DNA from: Akkermansia muciniphila
GTDB lineage: Bacteria; Verrucomicrobiota; Verrucomicrobiia; Verrucomicrobiales; Akkermansiaceae
Assembly (NCBI GenBank): GCA_945879075.1
Contig: CAMCUY010000011.1
Coordinates: 1 to 38,090 of the forward strand
Length of the DNA stretch: 38,090 bases
Direction: 5' to 3'
Part shown: positions 32,474 to 38,090 of the stretch, one piece after another
Position numbering within the stretch: position 1 is the first letter of the stretch
How the letters are laid out: each line of letters begins with the position of its first letter
The notes under the pieces: generated by a model
What the model saw: the letters and a program-made list of their open reading frames with translations, nothing else
Database searches by the model: none
Told to the model about the DNA's origin: nothing
Program-made: the position numbers and the translations under genes

Positions 32474-34334
32474 GCCCGGCGGCTTGTAAGCGGAGCAGCG
32501 GCTCGCGAGTCCTTTTGTCGGTGGTGGCTCCCAGCGATTTTGCAACGAGCTTCGCCAATTCGTCGCGCTTGTTGCTCTTCTTGAGGATGGCGGTGGCGGC
32601 GTCCTCGGCGGCGGTCCGGAGCTCGGCTTTGGGACTGAACTGGACGACGGTTAGCAACGAGTCGAACTCGGAGTCGCCTGCGGCGGTGCGCAGGACTTGC
32701 ATCGCGGCGACGGCGGAGCGTACGTCCGGCGAGGTGCGCGCGAATTCCAGCAAGGCGGGAGCCATCGAATTGTTGGCGCGTAGCGCGAGCACTTCGAGAA
32801 TCATCGCCTCGCGGACTTCGGGCAGGATTTGCGTGCTGGTGGTGGCGAACGCGGTGAGGCTCGCGTCGATGTCGCTGCCGTCACTGGCTTTTGCCAGAGC
32901 GAGCGCTTTGAAGATGTTTTTCTGTTTTTCCTCGGTATCGGCATTGGCCGCAGCTTCGAGGAAACGGTTGAACTCCGCGCCGGTCATCGCAATTTCGGTG
33001 GTCCCGTCCGCCGCCGCCTCGACGAGCATGACTTCGTAGCGTTGGCTGGCTTTGCTTTGTTTGATTCTGGCGGCGAGGATCAAACTCAGGCCGACAATGA
33101 CGACGAGTGAAGCCGCGGCGATGGCGATTTTCAGGCCTTTGCCGGAACTTTTCGGGGGGGGGGCGATGTAGGGTCTTGCTGGCAGGCCATGCGGGGCGGA
33201 CGTCGGCGTGGGTGGAAGGTCGTCCGGAATTTCGTGCGAGGACGTGTAAATGCTGGGTTTCGAGCCCTCGGGCGGCAGCAGCGGCTGGGGCGCGGTGATG
33301 ACTTGGGGTGGCTCGGGGGCGGGCTCGGGCTCGACGGGTGCAGTTGCTTGAACGGGCGGCACATAGCCGGGAGGCGCCATCCGCGGATCGGTAACGACTC
33401 GTTTGGGGGGGGCGACTGGCTGGACGGCGGCGGGAGCCGCCATGCGGCGGCGGGGACCGGCCGGGATCGCGGGTTTGGCGGTCCCGAGGCTCATCGTCGG
33501 ATTGGGATTCTTGTCGTTTTTCAAGAACACCAGAAGCGCGTCTCTCGCCGATTCGGGGCGATCGTCCGGCATCCGGTTGATGAGCCACATGATCCAGTCA
33601 CAGACCCAGAGGGGAATGTCCGCACGGATTTCCTGAATTGGAACGACGCGGTGATGGAGGTGGGCGACCATCACGTCGTGGCCGGTTTCCCCGGTGAACG
33701 GATACTTGCCGGTCAGCGCCTGATAGTAAACGCAGCCCATCGCGTAAATGTCCGAGCGGGCGTCGAGCGGGATCCGCTCGAATTGCTCGGGTGCCATGAA
33801 AAAGATCGAGCCGAACACCGCTTCGATTTCCTGCAAGTCCTCCAGTGACTGGGAATGAGCTAGGGTGGCTAGGCCGAAATCCACGATTTTCATCTGGAAT
33901 TTCCCCGAAGGGAGCCAGGTGAGCATCAAGTTGGAGGGCTTGATGTCGCTGTGGATGAGGCCGAGTTCCTGCGCGGCGATGAGGGCTTCCAGCGTCTGGA
34001 GTGAGAGTTCGCGGAAGTCAGGCCAAGTGAGCGGGGCTTGCTCGATGAGTTCGTCGAGGGTTTTGCCGCTGATCAGTTCCATCACCACGTAGGGGCCGTC
34101 TTCGTCCGCGCCGACGTCATAAACGGTGACAATGTTAGGGTGCTGGAGCGAGGCGAGCGCACCGGCCTCCTTGATCAACTGGCGGGTGGATTCCTCCAGC
34201 AGGTCGGGAGCTCCGGCGCTTACTGAAATCCGTTTGATCGCGACATCGCGACTCATCCGGGTGTCATATCCCCGATAGACCGCGCCCAGTCCACCCTGGC
34301 CGATTTTTCCGCGGATTTCGTAACGATCTTCCAT
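32469..34334 (-). CDS. Transmembrane Ser/Thr protein kinase (PknB-like) with periplasmic domain
   Basis: A 621-residue kinase with an N-terminal catalytic domain: G-loop GQGGLGAVY (12-20), Lys34, the alphaC Glu (about 56), and catalytic loop HSDIKPSN (128-135) with Asp130. DFG is at 152-154 and APE at 181-183. The usual HRD is HSD here. Residues about 275-400 are a Pro/Ala-rich linker coded partly by C tracts. One membrane helix follows (about 401-423). The last 200 residues are helical, probably periplasmic, and may be HEAT-like (KNIFKALALAKASDGSDIDASLTAFATT). Such Hanks-type kinases regulate envelope or metabolic proteins. It is monocistronic, and ATG 34334 is the start. Confidence 0.9.
   Translation of the reverse strand: MEDRYEIRGKIGQGGLGAVYRGYDTRMSRDVAIKRISVSAGAPDLLEESTRQLIKEAGALASLQHPNIVTVYDVGADEDGPYVVMELISGKTLDELIEQAPLTWPDFRELSLQTLEALIAAQELGLIHSDIKPSNLMLTWLPSGKFQMKIVDFGLATLAHSQSLEDLQEIEAVFGSIFFMAPEQFERIPLDARSDIYAMGCVYYQALTGKYPFTGETGHDVMVAHLHHRVVPIQEIRADIPLWVCDWIMWLINRMPDDRPESARDALLVFLKNDKNPNPTMSLGTAKPAIPAGPRRRMAAPAAVQPVAPPKRVVTDPRMAPPGYVPPVQATAPVEPEPAPEPPQVITAPQPLLPPEGSKPSIYTSSHEIPDDLPPTPTSAPHGLPARPYIAPPPKSSGKGLKIAIAAASLVVIVGLSLILAARIKQSKASQRYEVMLVEAAADGTTEIAMTGAEFNRFLEAAANADTEEKQKNIFKALALAKASDGSDIDASLTAFATTSTQILPEVREAMILEVLALRANNSMAPALLEFARTSPDVRSAVAAMQVLRTAAGDSEFDSLLTVVQFSPKAELRTAAEDAATAILKKSNKRDELAKLVAKSLGATTDKRTREPLLRLQAAGR
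33154..33163 (+). repeat. 10-bp poly-G tract inside the kinase gene
   Basis: Ten consecutive G on the plus strand (C on the coding strand) encode the Pro-rich linker just before the membrane helix (residues about 392-394). A second tract of eight G lies at 33405-33412. Slippage of one base would remove the membrane and periplasmic parts. Confidence 0.9.
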
Positions 34335-34546
34335 GATTCAGTCGTTTTTCAAAATGTAAAGTGATGCCCCGGGCCGCAACGGAAGCCCTGTCGCCGTGCG
34401 GAATGCGTCCTGATAAATCTTGAATCGCTCGGAACTGGCGACTCGTTGAAGTAAGGTGATTTCGAACTCCTGGTGGGCTGAATAATGGTCTGACATGAAC
34501 TCATTCGAAAAAATCTGAGCAAGTTTAGGAAGATTTCACCTGAAGT

Positions 34547-34696
34547 TCAACCCTTGTTCCTGTCTCGCTCCCGGGAAATCGTCGCGATGATCAAAAGCGA
34601 AACGGTCGAGCACATCGGCATCAGCATGGCGGCGAGCAGCGGGCTCATTTTCCCGGCGCCGAAAAGCCCATCGTGCTGAGAGCGAAAGCCCCGCAT
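34547..34696 (-). pseudogene. Remnant of the C-terminus of a heavy-metal P-type ATPase
   Basis: A minus-strand frame of 49 codons ending in TGA (34547-34549) contains GLFGAGKMSPLLAAMLMPM, then a hydrophobic stretch and a charged tail. In heavy-metal P-type ATPases the last membrane pair reads like AAGxMxPLxAAxLMPxSS followed by a hydrophobic helix, and then the protein ends. The match in order, spacing and stop position suggests that only the 3' end of such a gene survives. The upstream part is gone, and a tandem repeat begins 24 bp beyond. The resemblance was made by eye. Confidence 0.5.
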
Positions 34697-34720
34697 TGCC
34701 CCATCCGCGCCGCCAGTCGC

Positions 34721-34767
34721 CGCCGTTCTTGGTCGCCGTTCTTGGTCGCCGTTCTTGGTCGCCGTTC
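34721..34767 (+). repeat. 13-bp direct tandem repeat (3.6 copies)
   Basis: The unit CGCCGTTCTTGGT occurs three times without a mismatch (34721-34733, 34734-34746, 34747-34759), followed by a partial fourth copy (34760-34767). It lies between the ATPase remnant and the dnaB start and probably arose by slippage or at a deletion junction. Confidence 0.93.
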
Positions 34768-34907
34768 ACCGCGCCCACCGCTACCCAGCATCTCCTCTGA
34801 CAAACCAAGCGGCATTGAGGAAATCGCCCGGGGTTGTTGACAATCGTTTCACAAGCCCGCTGGAGGATTGCCATCCGGGCCAGGTCGTTTCATCGTCGCG
34901 CCCGCTT

Positions 34908-36350
34908 ATGGCCGTCGAAACCAAACCCGCACCCGCTTTCCGCAAAACCGCAGAACTCCAACAAGGAGCGACCGCGGTGGAGGATGTCACCCGCGCCCTG
35001 CCACACGCGCTTGGGCCGGAGAAAAGCCTGCTTTCCTCGATGTTGCAGGACCCGCAGGAATACATCGGTGTGGCCATCGAGGAAAAGCTCACGCAGGACC
35101 ATTTCTATCTGCCGTCGCACTCGACCTTGTTCGCGTTTCTCATCGAGCTGTTCGAAGCTGGAAACGAAGTCGAGCTCGTCTCTCTGGTGCAGCGACTGTT
35201 GGACCGCGGCCTTCTCGACCGCGTCGGCGGGCCGTCGTCGCTGACGGACCTTTACACCTACGCGCCGAGTCCGGGGCATTTCCGCCACCATCTCCAGCAC
35301 GTGAAGGACAAGTTCGTTCTGCGTTCGATCATCCAGAATTCCAACGAGGCCATCGCCCAAGCCTACGACGCACCGGACGAGGTCGAAGCTCTGCTAGACA
35401 CGGTGGAGGCCAAGATGCTCGCCATCCGCGAAGGCTCGGAAACGAACAAGGCGCCCACCATCAAGCAGTCGGTGCACGATGTCATCGAGCAGTTCCAAGC
35501 GCTGCTCGCCGGTGAAAAAGGCGCGCAGGGAATTACCACCGGATTCGAGGATCTCGACCGCATGAGCAGCGGCTTGAAACCGGGGGAAATGTTCGTCGTA
35601 GCCGCCCGTCCGTCGATGGGAAAAACCTCGTTCATGATGAACATGGTCGAGCACATCTGCATGGATCAGAATAAGTCGTCGATGGTGTTTTCCTGCGAAA
35701 TGAGCGCCTTCCAGCTCGTGCAACGCCTCGTTTTCTCGCGCGCGAAATTCGCGATGAGCCAGCTCTCCCGCGGCTACGCACCGACCAAGGGCGACCTCCA
35801 ACGGATCCAGCGCGCCGCGGTCGAAACCTCGGCGGCCAAGCTGTTCATCGACGACACGCCGGGCATTTCCATCAACGAACTCCGCGCCAAAGCCCGCCGC
35901 AAGAAGCGCGACGAGGACATCCAGTTCATCGCCATCGACTACCTCCAGCTGATGAAATCCCGTACCAAGCAGGCGGAAAGCTCGCGCGAGCGGGAAATCG
36001 CCGAGATTTCCGCCGGCATCAAGGGGCTCGCCAAAGAGCTCGGCATCCCGATCTGCATTCTCGCCCAGCTCAACCGGGGACCGGAAAGCCGCGCCGGCAA
36101 AAGCCTCGGTGTGCCGCGGATGTCCGACCTCCGGGAGTCCGGCTCCATCGAGCAGGACGCCGACATGGTCGGCCTGCTCTATCGAAACGCCTACTATGCG
36201 GAGAACGACGAGGAGCGCGAAGCGGAAGCGGGTAAGGCCGAGCTGGTCCTGGCGAAAAACCGCAACGGCGAGACCGGCAGCATACCGCTCACCTTCATCG
36301 CCGACCTGATGCGCTTCGAGACCGGCCCGCCGGCGCGGGAGGCGGAGTAG
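34908..36350 (+). CDS. dnaB: Replicative DNA helicase DnaB
   Basis: Hexameric helicase unwinding DNA ahead of the replication fork. The 480-residue protein begins at ATG 34908. It has the N-terminal primase-interacting domain (about 30-150: GPEKSLLSSMLQDPQEYIGVAIEEKLTQDHFYLPSHSTLF), a linker, and the RecA-like domain. Walker A is ARPSMGKTSF (about 233-242), Walker B IAIDYLQLM (341-349), then ILAQLNRGPESR and LRESGSIEQDADMVGLLYR with the arginine finger region. No intein or extra domain is present. The frame is open about 50 codons upstream, but that part has no DnaB similarity. It is followed by the convergent mntR. Confidence 0.96.
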   Translation: MAVETKPAPAFRKTAELQQGATAVEDVTRALPHALGPEKSLLSSMLQDPQEYIGVAIEEKLTQDHFYLPSHSTLFAFLIELFEAGNEVELVSLVQRLLDRGLLDRVGGPSSLTDLYTYAPSPGHFRHHLQHVKDKFVLRSIIQNSNEAIAQAYDAPDEVEALLDTVEAKMLAIREGSETNKAPTIKQSVHDVIEQFQALLAGEKGAQGITTGFEDLDRMSSGLKPGEMFVVAARPSMGKTSFMMNMVEHICMDQNKSSMVFSCEMSAFQLVQRLVFSRAKFAMSQLSRGYAPTKGDLQRIQRAAVETSAAKLFIDDTPGISINELRAKARRKKRDEDIQFIAIDYLQLMKSRTKQAESSREREIAEISAGIKGLAKELGIPICILAQLNRGPESRAGKSLGVPRMSDLRESGSIEQDADMVGLLYRNAYYAENDEEREAEAGKAELVLAKNRNGETGSIPLTFIADLMRFETGPPAREAE

Positions 36351-36356
36351 CGGCGA

Positions 36357-36854
36357 TCACCGGTCGCCGAGAGGTGTCCCGGTTGAGTCAGCCGGGACAC
36401 TTTCCCCGACCTCGCGGCGACCGCTGGTCGCCGCCACTTTCATTCGTTCCAGCAAGACTGGATCCGCCTCCAGCGCGTCGGCTATCGCGCCGATGACCTT
36501 GAGCGTGGGGCGCGAGACGTGGTGCTCCATGCCCTCGACGTCCTTGTAAATGGTTTCCTCGTCGATGCCGAAGAGGCGCAGGAAACGGGTGAGCGTCTCG
36601 TGGCGCTCAATGATGGCGAGGGCGATGCGGCGGCCTTCCTCGGTGAGGACGGTGCCGCGGTATTTCTCGTGGTTGACGAGGCCTTCCGCGTCGAGGCGCT
36701 GGAGCATGTTGGTGACGCTGGCCTGGGAAATACCGAGATTTTTCGAGATGTCCACGGCGCGGGCGTAGCCTTTTGACTCGATCAGATGGAGAATCTGCTC
36801 GAGGTAGTCGTCCATGGCAGTCGAGCCGCTGGTGCGCCGGGGTGGTGACGTCAT
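36357..36854 (-). CDS. mntR: Manganese-dependent regulator MntR (DtxR family)
   Basis: Metal-activated repressor of Mn2+ uptake genes, 165 residues from ATG 36854 (ATG 36815 is a shorter alternative). The winged-helix part reads DDYLEQILHLIESKGYARAVDISKNLGISQASVTNMLQRLDAEGLVNHEKYRGTVLTEEG. The dimerisation part has RHETLTRFLRLFGIDEETIYKDVEGMEHHVS. These contain the equivalents of B. subtilis MntR metal ligands: Asp and Glu in DDYLEQ, His in RHE, and Glu/Glu-His in DVEGMEHH. The C-terminal SH3-like domain of DtxR is absent, as in MntR. It converges on dnaB with 6 nt between stops. No Mn transporter gene is next to it, so the targets are elsewhere. Confidence 0.9.
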   Translation of the reverse strand: MTSPPRRTSGSTAMDDYLEQILHLIESKGYARAVDISKNLGISQASVTNMLQRLDAEGLVNHEKYRGTVLTEEGRRIALAIIERHETLTRFLRLFGIDEETIYKDVEGMEHHVSRPTLKVIGAIADALEADPVLLERMKVAATSGRREVGESVPADSTGTPLGDR

Positions 36855-36988
36855 GAGGGGGGATACTAACGAGCGGAACCGGGGAGGGAAAGCACGGTTT
36901 TTTGAGTGCGACGAACCTGCTTTCCGGCGTTGCAGCTGAAACACCTGTCGGGCGGGACCGGAGCGGGGGAAAACAGGGGACTACCAGG

Positions 36989-38089
36989 TCAGGAAACGCT
37001 CTTCCGAAGATCCCTCAAGCTCCAAAGAACCCCGCTTGCGGGCTTGGCGTTTCCTTTCAGCTTCCTTGCCCCTGTTTTTCGCTTCGATCCAAAGCGCTCG
37101 CGACACCTCGCAAACGCCTCATCGATGAAACCACGGCTGCCGATCACCGCCCCGTCCGTAAAATAACGGACCCGGCAGCGCAGCATTCTGCCGAGAGGGA
37201 TTTCTCCATCCATGCCGCGTTCGTTTTCCGCATCCTGTAATGAAATTCCTTTGCGCAAGGTCTTCGTCGCTAACTTTCCATCCAGGCCAACTCTTTCCGC
37301 CGATTTCTTAACAGCGCCCGTCATAAGCAATTTCCGGTATTCGCGGGAAACTTCGCCCGCCCACAAATCGGCATCCGCGCCAGCACCTTGGTGGGCGCGC
37401 AAAGCACGCACCAGGCCGGCTCGCGCGGTTTTCCCATTGCCCTTCGATCCTCCTCCAATTGCCTCACCGTAACTGCTCCACCGGTAATCCGCAGGATCCT
37501 TCACCATCCCGGCGCGCACCGGATTCAGGTCGATGTAGGCGCAAATCGTCTTCGCCGCGATGCCGTCCTCCACGATCACGCTCTTGAAACGGTCCTCCCA
37601 CAGCCGGCCCGTCCTGGAATGTGCCCGGTTGAACCATTGGGTAAAACGTTGCAGCAACCCTTTCATGAATTCGCCCAGATCGTGCATCCTGTAGGTGAAA
37701 CGTTTGTGAATCGCAGCCACCGCCTCATCCAGACCCGTTTCGTGCGCATGAATCATCGTTCTGGCGTCCGCCAGTTCCTTCGCCACCCCGGCCACCAACG
37801 CCTCGCTGTAAATCGACGACAAACGCTGCAGCAGCTCTTCATCCGAAAGCCCGCTCTCCGCCATCGGCGGCACCTCCAGGAGAATATGGAAGTGATTGTC
37901 CATCAGGCAGTAGGAAGTAGCCCGGCACCCCGTGAATTTCTCCTGCAAACGCATCAACGTCCGGAATTTCTCCTTCTCCTCCACCCCCAACACAAACCGC
38001 CGGTCCACCACCCGCGAGATCACGTGGTAAAACACCGGCTTCCCGGCGGATTTCCGCCACTCGGCCAGCCAGCGTGACTTTCTGCTCAT
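36989..38089 (-). CDS. REP-associated tyrosine transposase (RAYT, Y1/IS200-like), apparently full length
   Basis: A 366-residue Y1 transposase. It opens with the usual AGKPVFYHVISRVVDRRFVLG strand. The HUH motif is YCLMDNHFHILLEVP (His66, His68) and the presumed catalytic Tyr185 lies in CAYIDLNPVRAGMV. The C-terminal half (RCRVRYFTDGAVIGSRGFIDEAF) is typical of a Verrucomicrobial RAYT branch. RAYTs nick and mobilise REP/REPIN sequences. The ATG is the last codon-sized unit before the right edge (38089), so the upstream REPs are outside the window. No REP pair was seen at its 3' side (36900-36988). It belongs to a different subgroup from the truncated RAYT at 21298-22116. Confidence 0.88.
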   Translation of the reverse strand: MSRKSRWLAEWRKSAGKPVFYHVISRVVDRRFVLGVEEKEKFRTLMRLQEKFTGCRATSYCLMDNHFHILLEVPPMAESGLSDEELLQRLSSIYSEALVAGVAKELADARTMIHAHETGLDEAVAAIHKRFTYRMHDLGEFMKGLLQRFTQWFNRAHSRTGRLWEDRFKSVIVEDGIAAKTICAYIDLNPVRAGMVKDPADYRWSSYGEAIGGGSKGNGKTARAGLVRALRAHQGAGADADLWAGEVSREYRKLLMTGAVKKSAERVGLDGKLATKTLRKGISLQDAENERGMDGEIPLGRMLRCRVRYFTDGAVIGSRGFIDEAFARCRERFGSKRKTGARKLKGNAKPASGVLWSLRDLRKSVS

Positions 38090-38090
38090 G

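Larger units (their letters stand above)
34335..34907. other. Intergenic region between the kinase and dnaB genes
   Basis: The left 200 bp (34335-34540) hold the kinase promoter region and nothing else recognisable. The centre carries a P-type ATPase C-terminal remnant. The right part carries a 13-bp tandem repeat and the dnaB leader. The dnaB frame is open from about 34755, but this upstream portion matches no DnaB sequence. Confidence 0.6.

Noticed and set aside
34721..34767. Possible CRISPR array
   Set aside because: The 13-bp units are directly adjacent with no spacers and only 3.6 copies, so it is a simple tandem repeat.
34755..34907. N-terminal extension of DnaB from an upstream in-frame start
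   Set aside because: The extension is not DnaB-like and comes partly from the 13-bp repeat region; ATG 34908 precedes the normal N-terminal domain.

Overview
The window is a GC-rich bacterial chromosome segment carrying mostly housekeeping genes, with accessory patches between them. It most resembles a member of the Verrucomicrobiota (Luteolibacter/Verrucomicrobiaceae-like). This is inferred from family content: a small secreted fibronectin-III protein ending in an FYRL-type tail, an SHD1-type lipoprotein, a histidine kinase with discoidin-like sensor modules, Rho with a long Lys/Ala-rich extension, REP-associated transposases, and few recognisable Shine-Dalgarno sequences. No rRNA, tRNA or CRISPR array was seen.

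Layout. 1-3023: a RecQ helicase cut by the left edge, divergent from an nrnA-like phosphoesterase and truB pair. 3041-3600: a decayed IS4-type transposase. 3597-9200: a secreted FnIII protein and an L-fucose cluster (permease FucP, isomerase FucI, a divergent AraC regulator, an RbsD/FucU-type mutarotase) with clear terminators. No fuculokinase or aldolase is present. 9207-14052, all minus strand: a secreted protein, a lipoprotein hydrolase, LdhA and CorA, with a two-REP inverted element (REPIN) between ldhA and corA. 14109-20374, minus strand: rho, manA, a palindrome-rich spacer, then a response regulator and hybrid-sensor histidine kinase pair. 20406-22196: miaA, whose 5' end lies inside an IR-bounded, N-terminally truncated RAYT unit. 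22361-25008: moaA, a 5-formyl-THF cyclo-ligase, a secreted helical protein and a CYTH phosphatase. 25494-32458: valS, two overlapping envelope genes, a membrane HELTH protein and a cysteine desulfurase. 32469-34334: a transmembrane Ser/Thr kinase with poly-C tracts. 34547-34767: a P-type ATPase remnant and a 13-bp tandem repeat. 34908-38089: dnaB, mntR and an apparently intact RAYT.

How the genes work together. The fucose genes form one uptake, anomer-conversion and isomerisation unit under a divergent AraC activator, and a GAATTAT-containing palindromic motif occurs upstream of both fucP and the fucI/araC pair. The kinase/regulator pair is a two-component system whose periplasmic part looks carbohydrate-binding. 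The window's most informative structure is its mobile-element archaeology. It contains two RAYT genes (one decayed, one full length), a REPIN, and an insertion that seems to have replaced the translation start of miaA. No clearly new multi-gene defence or biosynthetic system was recognised.
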